Source of the DNA: PFJX01 sp044227325
GTDB taxonomy: Bacteria; Pseudomonadota; Gammaproteobacteria; Burkholderiales; Thiobacillaceae
DNA: 64,000 bases
Reading direction: 5' to 3'
NCBI GenBank assembly: GCA_044227325.1
Contig: JBGAFI010000007.1
Coordinates: 62,001-126,000, forward strand
Each line of letters opens with the position of its first letter. The stretch's first letter is position 1. This document shows positions 57,756 through 64,000 of the stretch, in pieces. The notes under the pieces were generated by a model that had not been told where the DNA came from, did no database searches, and saw only the letters and a program-made list of their open reading frames with translations. The position numbers and the translations under genes were made by a program.

Positions 57756-59249
57756 TCACGTTGACCTCGATTGGCCCATCCGTTGCGCCATGAACGTCCG
57801 CAGGCCGTTGAGCCCGGCCTGGATGTGCCGAGCTCGTTCGTCAGGGGGGATGGGGGTGGCTGGCGCAATGGCCTGCCGTTCCGCCTCGATGCGCTGTCGC
57901 CGCGCTTGTTCGCGCAGGGCCGCCGCCGGGATGAAGTCGCCAGCCCTGGCCTTGCTCGCCAACGCCGAGAGGTAGTTCAGCGGTTGCTCGATGGTCTTGT
58001 GGTTCAGAGCCTGGCCGGCCAGTTCGTCCAACAGCAACTGGGCCTGTGTCGGCACGGGGGCCAGCAGGCGTTTGGCGGATTCGCGTTCTTCCGGTCGGAG
58101 GGTTCTGGGCCAGATCAATTGCTCGAACCACCTACTCCCATCGTCATCAAGCCCGTTGGCCTCAGTAGGTGGAGTAGTCTTAAAACCTGTAGTCCAATCT
58201 ATATAGAGATTTTCCGGAAAACGCCCATCCGGGGTGCCGGAAACAGCCCAACTTGCTGGTGCGTTTCCGGAAATCCTGTCGGTACGATTGCGGAAATCCA
58301 GTCGGTGCGTTTCCGGAAAACCAGCCAGCAGGGTGCCTGCATCCTTGTTTTTAGGGTTTCCGCATGCTGGATTGCTGGATTCCTGCAAACTGGTTGGTGC
58401 GTTTCCGGAAAATCGATCAACCAGGCCAGTCCCGGCCAGTTGATCCGGCTGGCGCAGTTCCGTGTCGGTTGACGCAGGTCGGCTGTCGACAGCCGCGAGC
58501 AGCGCAATCAACCGGTCCAGTCGGATTTGCCATTCCACCCTCGGGGGCATGCCTAGCCGGCGCTCGGCCAGCACTTCGGTTTGGCGCAGGCCCGAGCGGG
58601 CGCTGTCCAGTTCGTGTCGGGTCAGTCCGGTTTGCTGCCGCAGGGCATCGAATAGGTAGGGACGCCAACCGGTCAGCGCATCGCCATTCTTCAGCCTGGC
58701 GCGCTCCTGCCACAGGAAATTCGACAGCAGCACCGCCGAGGTGGCGGCGCCGGTGATGTCGGACAGACTCCGGTAGAACAGGAAAGGCCGCCCCAGCAGT
58801 TGCAGGACCGCCCGGTCGTTGCGCCAGTCCCAGGCGGTATAGCCCGTCGGCTCCAGGAGCCAGCCCAGGGTGTCCAGGTCGATGCGGTACCAGACCTTGG
58901 CCGGCATCCCGACCCGTTTCTCCAACCAGAGCCCGAGGTCTTTCAGGGCCTGACGCGCGCTATCCTGCTCGCGGCGCGAAAGGCCGGTTTCGTTGCGCCA
59001 TTCCTCGCGCGTTTTCCAGAACCAGCCTTGCCGGGCCGATTCGGCGATGGCCAGCTTGCGCGTCCAGTAGATGGCCTGGGAGAGCATCAACCCGGCCGTG
59101 ACGCGACCGGTGACGAGCACCAACTTGGGGTGGAAGGCGACGCATCGTTGCCCCAGCAAGACCGTGGCTTCGTGTAGCTGGTTCAGCCGCCCCATCGAGT
59201 GGGTCAGGTTATCTGTACCGCAGGTGTGAGCACTGGGCGTATCCGTCAT
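57756..59249 (-). CDS. STY4528-family replication-like protein with two winged-helix modules
   Basis: This 497-residue protein has two related modules. The first (about residues 35-120) has EWRNETGLSRREQDSARQAL followed by KRVGMPAKVWYRIDLD. The second (about 165-255) has LRQQTGLTRHELDSARSGL and RRLGMPPRVEWQIRLD. Both are winged-helix-like. A variable linker (about 270-360) encodes the iteron-like DNA repeats, and a helical C terminus follows. STY4528 proteins are assigned to ICE and pathogenicity-island replication. I infer a plasmid-Rep-like initiator for the circular form. Confidence 0.8.
   Translation of the reverse strand: MTDTPSAHTCGTDNLTHSMGRLNQLHEATVLLGQRCVAFHPKLVLVTGRVTAGLMLSQAIYWTRKLAIAESARQGWFWKTREEWRNETGLSRREQDSARQALKDLGLWLEKRVGMPAKVWYRIDLDTLGWLLEPTGYTAWDWRNDRAVLQLLGRPFLFYRSLSDITGAATSAVLLSNFLWQERARLKNGDALTGWRPYLFDALRQQTGLTRHELDSARSGLRQTEVLAERRLGMPPRVEWQIRLDRLIALLAAVDSRPASTDTELRQPDQLAGTGLVDRFSGNAPTSLQESSNPACGNPKNKDAGTLLAGFPETHRLDFRNRTDRISGNAPASWAVSGTPDGRFPENLYIDWTTGFKTTPPTEANGLDDDGSRWFEQLIWPRTLRPEERESAKRLLAPVPTQAQLLLDELAGQALNHKTIEQPLNYLSALASKARAGDFIPAAALREQARRQRIEAERQAIAPATPIPPDERARHIQAGLNGLRTFMAQRMGQSRST
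58211..58411. repeat. Iteron-like array inside the STY4528-like gene
   Basis: GGTGCGTTTCCGGAAA occurs exactly at 58258, 58304 and 58396, with a 13/16 copy at 58281 and partial copies near 58211, 58234 and 58354. Starts at 58258, 58281 and 58304 are exactly 23 bp apart, and 58304 to 58396 is four times 23. Because 23 is not a multiple of three, the repeats fall in different reading frames, so the DNA and not the protein is conserved. The core TTTCCGGAAA is a palindrome. The array suits Rep binding at a replication origin. Confidence 0.7.
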
Positions 59250-59285
59250 TGATGCTTCAGATTGGGATTCATCGTGGCATCAATC

Positions 59286-59717
59286 TCAATCGAGACGGGC
59301 ATAGTCGATCTGGTCCAGTCCCTGGTATTTCCGGCTGGCTTGCGCTTGCAGCTGTTCGACCAGGCGGGCGACGTCAACGCGGATTTCCAGGCGCGCCGGC
59401 ATGCCGACACGGCGTTCCTCGATCAGGCCGCGCTCACGCAAGTGGCGGCGGGCGCTTTCCTGTTCGGATCGGGTCAGGCAGGTGGCTTCGGCCCATTGCA
59501 CCATAGTCAGGCGTAGCCAGCCATCCGACTCGTCCGGCAGCTCGGCCGCCTTTTGGCAGGCGCAGGATAGGAAGAGGGCGGCCGTTACCCCGCCGCCCAT
59601 CTCCACGAAGGCGCGGTGGAACGACACGGGTTCGTCGTACAGTTCCAGCAGGACGCCGGGGGTGATCGTGCGTTGAGCCGAAACGGCCTGGGGGCGGCGA
59701 GGGAGCGGTCGATTCAT
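59286..59717 (-). CDS. Single-module paralogue of the STY4528-like protein
   Basis: This 143-residue protein has the same module once: WAEATCLTRSEQESARRHLR followed by EERRVGMPARLEIRVDVARL. The match to both modules of its downstream neighbour is clear by eye. It may regulate or assist the initiator, perhaps by binding the same DNA repeats. The ATG at 59717 overlaps the stop of the DUF2857 gene (ATGA). Confidence 0.8.
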   Translation of the reverse strand: MNRPLPRRPQAVSAQRTITPGVLLELYDEPVSFHRAFVEMGGGVTAALFLSCACQKAAELPDESDGWLRLTMVQWAEATCLTRSEQESARRHLRERGLIEERRVGMPARLEIRVDVARLVEQLQAQASRKYQGLDQIDYARLD

Positions 59718-60271
59718 GTCGTGGTCTCCTTGAAGACCGCCCACAGCGATGACAGGGGTTCATCAGGAAATTGTTCGGCCAGCAGGCGGAAACGGGCGGC
59801 CAGGTCGTCGCTCTGAAGGCGGGTGCCGCGCCAGAACCTGAGTACCTGCTCGGCGACTGTGGCATCCAGCTTGCGCACCCGGCCCCGTCTTGAGGTGTTC
59901 GCGGTTATCCGCTTGAGTTGGCGATATTCGCGATCGGGGATGCCGAACAACTCCAGCATGGCCGCCGCCGGCGCGCCTCGCCGGATGAACCACAGTGTCT
60001 CTTCCTTGCGATGAAGGATGTGCTGGAGACGATGGCGCGCCAGAGACAATTGGGACTCGTCGACGAACACCGAGATAAATGCCGGACGCTGTTCCGCAAG
60101 CCGCAGCAGTTCCACCGTGGGTGTGCGCTTCAGTTGTTCCAGTGTGGCGGGGCTGACCACCGATAACAGTTGTTCCAGGTTCTCGCCCAGGTCGGCCTGG
60201 TTGACCAGGTGCTGGAGCAGGGCGACCACATGGCGAGGGTCCGAGAGTGGGAGGCCGGGTAAGGTGTTCAT
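59714..60271 (-). CDS. DUF2857-family ICE protein
   Basis: This 185-residue protein from the ATG at 60271 (overlapping the parB stop) has helical N-terminal repeats and a helix-turn-helix (AMLELFGIPDREYRQLKRIT, about residues 105-124). It matches the DUF2857 family of PFGI-1-like ICEs, placed after parB, as here. Its function is unknown, perhaps regulation of replication. The frame is open upstream but lies inside parB. Confidence 0.8.
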   Translation of the reverse strand: MNTLPGLPLSDPRHVVALLQHLVNQADLGENLEQLLSVVSPATLEQLKRTPTVELLRLAEQRPAFISVFVDESQLSLARHRLQHILHRKEETLWFIRRGAPAAAMLELFGIPDREYRQLKRITANTSRRGRVRKLDATVAEQVLRFWRGTRLQSDDLAARFRLLAEQFPDEPLSSLWAVFKETTT

Positions 60272-61860
60272 TCCGGCGCCGCCACCGTGAAGCGTTCCGG
60301 CGCGGTCTCGCGCAGCGTGCGCAGTATCGAGACCAGTTCCAACCAGACCGGCACCGAGGGCGATGCCGAGGCCAGGCTTTTGCCCAGCGACAGGGGGTCG
60401 ATGGGCATGCCCAGGATCGTGTCCATGTAATGCTGGAGGGCGAATTCGTCGCGGCCATGCTCTTTTCGTTGGGCCTGGCGCCAGGTGGAATCGTCCGGCA
60501 TCGATCCGGACCAGGCGCCATCGAGCTGCTCGGAGAGCATGGCCAGCATCCACCAGCCGAAGTAGCGATCCGCGCCGTTTTCGGTCAGGTCGATGGGCTC
60601 GTCGTTTTCCGGGACTTCCATGTAGAAGCCGGTGGGCCAGTCCTTGGTGAGACGCAGGCAGTCGGCCGATTCGGTCAGACGAGCGAACCGGGTCGCCAGG
60701 TCCTGGATCTCGTCGATCAGTTCGGTCTTGGGCTTCTGTTCCGGCATGGCTGGCCCAGGGTTCTCGGTCCTCTCCGTGGCGTTGCCTTTCTTGCCAACAG
60801 TGGTTTCGGCGGCATTCGGAGGGGGTAGGGGAGGGGTGCTCGCTGGCTCCGTCTGTAGCCTGGCCTGGGCCACCAGCCCGGCGATATCCTCACCCGGGTG
60901 CTGCTGGCATAGCTGACGAGCAAGGCGCACAAGCTCGACGGTCTCGCCCAACTTCGTGGCTACGGCGTGTTCCAGGTGCTCGATCACCCTGGCCGGCTCA
61001 AGCGAGCGGCTGGACAACCAGGAGTGTTCGGCACGCTTCAATACCTGGTCGCGCAACTCCGGCCAGGACTGGATCTGCTGTACATGCTTCAAGAGCCGTT
61101 CAAAGGCGTTGAAAGCGGGTTGCAGGTCCGTGATGACCGGTCTTGAAAGCGACTTGCAGGCCTCGCCCAAGGCGGACAGATGGGTGACGGCGAATTTGAA
61201 GTAGCTCAGCGTGGTCTTGCCGAGCGGCAGGCCACGCTCCTTCAGGGTCTGTTCGAAGGCCCGTGCGGAAAGGGCGTTTCCGGTTTCTGACTCGATCATC
61301 TGCTTCAGATCGGCGTAGGCCTTGGCCTTGTCCCAGAAAATCATCTCGCCACGCAGCTCGTTTTCCACCAGATGGGCGGATAGCGTGGAGGATTCCGATA
61401 CCCAGGGGGTGTAGGTGACGACGACGTACTGGAATGCCGCATCGCCGGTTTCGCTGAACAGTTCTTGTAGCGCCGTCAGGCGGGTATTGCCGCCTTTGCC
61501 GACCATGTATTTGTCCTGGCCGGGCCGGCGGGTGACCACCAGCGGGCTGGTGAGTTGTTTGGTCGAGCGAATGGATTCCTTGATGACCTCGTATTGGTCG
61601 TTGATCGCCTTGCGGGGGTTCTTGTCGTAATGGGTAATGTCCATCACCGGCAGGGTCATCTGGCTCTCGGTGTCGATCGACAGCTGGTGGCTGTTGTCGA
61701 GCGGCAGACCGACGTTCAAGGACTCCTTGACCAATCTGGCCCGCAGGTTGATCGGGCTGATGGTCCGCGTGCCATTGGGTTGCGCCAAATCCCGTTGTTG
61801 AGCCTTCCGAGCGGCGTCCGCAACCGTCACTGAAGCAGGGAGGCGGTCCTGAGCGCTCAT
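60268..61860 (-). CDS. parB: ParB-family partition protein (ICE PFGI-1 type)
   Basis: This 530-residue protein has a ParB-like domain (ITHYDKNPRKAINDQYEVIK, then VGKGGNTRLTALQEL, about residues 78-134), a helix-turn-helix region after it (NALSARAFEQTLKERGLPLG) and a long C-terminal extension. It fits the long ICE-specific ParB family TIGR03764. With ParA it would keep the excised circle in dividing cells. The start overlaps the parA stop, and no parS site is evident inside the genes. Confidence 0.88.
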   Translation of the reverse strand: MSAQDRLPASVTVADAARKAQQRDLAQPNGTRTISPINLRARLVKESLNVGLPLDNSHQLSIDTESQMTLPVMDITHYDKNPRKAINDQYEVIKESIRSTKQLTSPLVVTRRPGQDKYMVGKGGNTRLTALQELFSETGDAAFQYVVVTYTPWVSESSTLSAHLVENELRGEMIFWDKAKAYADLKQMIESETGNALSARAFEQTLKERGLPLGKTTLSYFKFAVTHLSALGEACKSLSRPVITDLQPAFNAFERLLKHVQQIQSWPELRDQVLKRAEHSWLSSRSLEPARVIEHLEHAVATKLGETVELVRLARQLCQQHPGEDIAGLVAQARLQTEPASTPPLPPPNAAETTVGKKGNATERTENPGPAMPEQKPKTELIDEIQDLATRFARLTESADCLRLTKDWPTGFYMEVPENDEPIDLTENGADRYFGWWMLAMLSEQLDGAWSGSMPDDSTWRQAQRKEHGRDEFALQHYMDTILGMPIDPLSLGKSLASASPSVPVWLELVSILRTLRETAPERFTVAAPE

Positions 61861-62759
61861 GCCGTGTTAACTTCATCGTGGGCCGACTGCGCGACCGGGG
61901 AAGGCGTTTCTTCTTCCTCGGAGAAACCACCGGCGTAGACGCCGCTGAGCGATGGGATCAGCTCCCAGACCAGGCGATGCATGGTGTCGAATGGCGTCAC
62001 CCCGCGCTCCCGGCGTTTGAGTCGGTGCACCGCCAGTTGAGCTGTGGCTGCTTCGTTGTAGGCCACGCTGGCCGGAATCGCAGTCTCGGCCACGGTGACC
62101 AAGCCGCGCATCTCCAGATAGCTCTGCCGGATTTCCTGGGTGATTTGCCGCGCGTCGTTGGTGTGCCCGACCCGGTTGATGACCGCCGTCAGGGGACCGG
62201 GACCGATACCCAGGGCCTGGGCCTCTTCCAGCTTGAGCAGCAGTTCGAACGTCCCGGTGCGGAATTCGCGCGCGCTCGGCGTCTCCGGCAGGACGGGGGA
62301 GATCAACCGATGCGCGGCCAGCGCGGCCGTGTAGAGCAACGGCCCCTGGGCGCCAGGGGTGTCGATGAACACCAGATCGTAGTTGTCTTCGATGACCGGG
62401 GCGCGCAGTGCTTTGCGGAGGATCATCGGCGCGTCGATGCGGCCCTGGATGAACTGCTCCAGATCGGTGGTTTCGATGCCGGCGAATTTCCGGCGCGGGG
62501 CATCGCACACGATGATGTCCAGCCGATCCCAGGCCGTGGTCGAGATCGCCGATTCGGCGACGCGGCCGCTCAGGACGACGGAGGTCAGCCCATCCGGGGC
62601 CTGTCGCCGCAGCTGGTAATACTTGGACAGCGAACCCTGGATGTCGGCATCGACCAAGAGCACACGCAGCCCCATGTCGGCGGCAAGTGCGCCGAGATTG
62701 GCTGTGATGGTGGTTTTGCCGATACCTCCCTTGGTGCCTACGACGCTCAGAATGACCAC
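61857..62759 (-). CDS. parA: ParA-family partition ATPase
   Basis: This 300-residue deviant Walker ATPase starts MVILSVVGTKGGIGKTTITA, with the P-loop at residues 10-17 and FIDTPGAQGP (about 135) as the switch region. It has an extended C terminus. ParA moves or tethers the ParB-DNA complex on the nucleoid. It is the first gene of the minus-strand replication and partition operon. The AT-rich region upstream, with inverted repeats, is its likely promoter. Confidence 0.93.
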   Translation of the reverse strand: MVILSVVGTKGGIGKTTITANLGALAADMGLRVLLVDADIQGSLSKYYQLRRQAPDGLTSVVLSGRVAESAISTTAWDRLDIIVCDAPRRKFAGIETTDLEQFIQGRIDAPMILRKALRAPVIEDNYDLVFIDTPGAQGPLLYTAALAAHRLISPVLPETPSAREFRTGTFELLLKLEEAQALGIGPGPLTAVINRVGHTNDARQITQEIRQSYLEMRGLVTVAETAIPASVAYNEAATAQLAVHRLKRRERGVTPFDTMHRLVWELIPSLSGVYAGGFSEEEETPSPVAQSAHDEVNTA

Positions 62760-62971
62760 ATGTACCTCCTGCTTCGGATAACGAATGCGTTTGTGTGTAA
62801 CGTGGTTATACGATGACCATAACCATCAAACTGAAATATAATATACCGATGCACATACACACAAATATTTATAGGTATTCAATTGGTTGTGCCATGAGTG
62901 CTACCTTGGCATCCGTAATGAAGATGTCGGCCGCATCGCTATAATCGGCCCAACCCAAGAAGGTCCCCTCC
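62760..62971. promoter_or_regulatory. Divergent regulatory region between parA and the DUF1778 gene
   Basis: This AT-rich stretch holds two nested inverted repeats: TTTGTGTGT (62790-62798) with ACACACAAA (62857-62865), and TGGTTAT (62803-62809) with ATAACCA (62819-62825). A TATAAT at 62837-62842 fits the plus-strand promoter. The nested palindromes are good candidates for ParA/ParB autoregulation or a parS-like site, or for antitoxin binding. Confidence 0.55.
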
Positions 62972-63262
62972 ATGTCTACACCGCCCGAAGTGCCCGGCAA
63001 GCGCGAGTCGCTTGATACCCGCATCGAGCCCGAAGAGCGTGGCCGGATCGACCGCGCCGCCAAGGCTCGCGGCAAGACCCGTACCGATTTCATCCTGGAT
63101 GCAGAGCGTCTCGTGGCCGAAGAGGCCTTGCCCGATCAGATGCTCATCGTCGCCAGCCGAGAGATCTACGCCGAGTTTCTGACCCGATTGGACCAGCCGC
63201 CTCAGCCCAATGGGCGCCTGTGCAAGACGATGCAGACCCCGGCGCCCTGGGACAATGCATGA
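62972..63262 (+). CDS. DUF1778-family antitoxin-like protein (no toxin partner)
   Basis: This 96-residue ribbon-helix-helix protein has KRESLDTRIEPEERGRIDRA, then AKARGKTRTDFILDA (about residues 9-45), the DUF1778 (TacA-type) DNA-binding motif. Such antitoxins are normally followed within a few bases by a GNAT acetyltransferase toxin. Here the next gene is an IHF-like protein 81 bases away, so the toxin is missing. It may act as a stand-alone repressor for this region or neutralise a host toxin. Confidence 0.8.
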   Translation: MSTPPEVPGKRESLDTRIEPEERGRIDRAAKARGKTRTDFILDAERLVAEEALPDQMLIVASREIYAEFLTRLDQPPQPNGRLCKTMQTPAPWDNA

Positions 63263-63343
63263 CGGGGAGTCGCGTGATGGCGAATTACGAGCTGGCATCG
63301 AACGCCATCGCGGACGGAATGAAAACTGTGACAGGAAAGTGGT

Positions 63344-63646
63344 ATGGCGCTGACGAAAGCTGAGCTCTGTGATCTTCTGTTCGAGAAGGTGGGCCTGAAC
63401 AAGCGGGAGGCCAAGGAGTTCGTGGAATCGTTCTTCGAAGAGATCAGCGTGACCTTGGAGCGTGGAGGCGAAGTCAAATTGTCCGGCTTCGGCAATTTCC
63501 AGCTGCGCGACAAACCCCAGCGCCCAGGCCGCAACCCGAAGACTGGCGAGGAAATGCCCATCCATGCCCGCCGGGTCACCACGTTCCATGCCAGTCAGAA
63601 ACTCAGGCTTGCGGTGGAAGGTGTGGCAGATGGCATCGAGTTATAA
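63344..63646 (+). CDS. Integration host factor alpha-like protein
   Basis: This 100-residue HU/IHF protein starts MALTKAELCDLLFEKVGLNK and has SGFGNFQLRDKPQRPGRNPK at about residues 46-65, the DNA-bending beta-arm region of IHF-alpha. AGGAAAG precedes the ATG. An element-borne IHF subunit may assist excision, origin function or transfer, because all of these need bent DNA. It could replace or compete with the host subunit. Confidence 0.9.
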   Translation: MALTKAELCDLLFEKVGLNKREAKEFVESFFEEISVTLERGGEVKLSGFGNFQLRDKPQRPGRNPKTGEEMPIHARRVTTFHASQKLRLAVEGVADGIEL

Positions 63647-63673
63647 CCGTAAGTTGGAAACTTCGAGGCCAAC

Positions 63674-63985
63674 TCATCGAGTTGATTTCATATCCTGGTG
63701 ACCACTATCAGGACACCATGAAACAACCCCGTTGCGTATCCAGAAATGACAGGCACAGTGGTTTGTCATGCGAACCGAGGGTGAGACGCTGGGGCGGTCA
63801 AGATAGTCCAGCTTCACCTTCCACCTTGGGCTGCGCTGGGTGCTGAGTGATAGCTGCACTTTCTGGCCACAGCCGCCGGGGCAGCGAAAGCATGCCCATT
63901 TGTCGTGTTTCGCGTCCTTCACTAGGACCAAGACGCCCTCGGCAAGCTCTTGGGAAGACGGGTGTCGGGGCATGACCTCGCCCAC
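63674..63985 (-). CDS. DUF6527-family protein, possibly continuing from an upstream partner
   Basis: This protein of about 100 residues has CFRCPGGCGQKVQLSL near the N terminus and MTNHCACHFWIRNGVVSWC near the C terminus, a cysteine- and histidine-rich pattern fitting a small zinc domain. It matches what I recall of DUF6527, which often follows E2/ThiF-type ubiquitin-like conjugation genes. The start is a GTG at 63985 or an ATG at 63973, 15-27 bases from the window edge. Any partner gene upstream lies outside. Confidence 0.65.
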   Translation of the reverse strand: MGEVMPRHPSSQELAEGVLVLVKDAKHDKWACFRCPGGCGQKVQLSLSTQRSPRWKVKLDYLDRPSVSPSVRMTNHCACHFWIRNGVVSWCPDSGHQDMKSTR

Positions 63986-64000
63986 AAATGCCGGTCGTTT

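Noticed and set aside
58211..58411. Possible CRISPR array
   Set aside because: The repeats are only 16 bases with 7-base spacers in places, the spacing is 23 bp, they lie inside a gene and no cas genes are near. An iteron array fits better.
1..64000. tRNA, rRNA, attachment sites and integrase
   Set aside because: I looked on both strands and saw none that I could support. The ends of the element are probably outside the window.

Overview
This is a high-GC proteobacterial window, probably from a betaproteobacterium. I infer that from composition and gene families, not from a marker gene. It looks like about 64 kb of an integrative and conjugative element (ICE). It holds no ribosomal RNA, recognisable tRNA, integrase, relaxase or attachment site, so both ends of the element lie outside the window.

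Layout: (1) 0.4-1.5 kb: two tandem exported nuclease-fold genes on the minus strand. (2) 1.9-21 kb: an F-type type IV secretion operon on the plus strand (lytic transglycosylase, pilin, TraL, E, K, B, DsbC-like, TraV, C, TrbI, S26 peptidase, TraW, U, TrbC, TraN, F, H, G). Most start codons overlap the previous stop, and traH carries a frameshift. (3) 21-22.2 kb: small envelope genes. (4) 22.6-33.4 kb: a seven-gene defence operon with a WYL regulator, a DUF262/DUF1524 nuclease, HsdM, HsdS, HsdR, a SLATT membrane protein and a CD-NTase-like nucleotidyltransferase, each within a few bases of the next. (5) 33.5-49 kb, minus strand: ICE accessory genes (SNF2-type helicase, adenine methyltransferase, RadC, DUF3275, DUF3577/STY4534 and several tiny genes). 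Most follow a recurrent structured leader that resembles the published radC RNA motif. (6) 40.1-44.7 kb: a complete IS21-family element inserted in this region. It has inverted ends and a 4-bp target duplication and carries lysA and a lysR-type regulator as passengers. (7) 49.5-55.2 kb: an accessory island with an unknown 500-aa protein, an HTH-ImmA/IrrE pair, a DUF3800 protein, a 159-bp MITE-like element and a further unknown protein. (8) 55.4-62.8 kb: a PFGI-1-type replication and partition module (SSB, DUF3158-like, TIGR03761, STY4528-like, single-domain paralogue, DUF2857, ParB, ParA). (9) 63-64 kb: an orphan DUF1778 antitoxin, an IHF-alpha-like protein and a DUF6527 protein at the window edge.

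Together, the transfer machine exports DNA and pili. The Par and replication module would maintain the excised circle, and a 23-bp-phased iteron-like array inside the STY4528-like gene is a candidate origin. The defence operon would protect the host and exclude competing elements. The most unusual points are the single operon that combines modified-DNA restriction, type I restriction and a nucleotide-signalling module; the repeated leader with a hairpin that can hide the ribosome binding site; the iteron array; and the IS21 element with amino-acid biosynthesis cargo.
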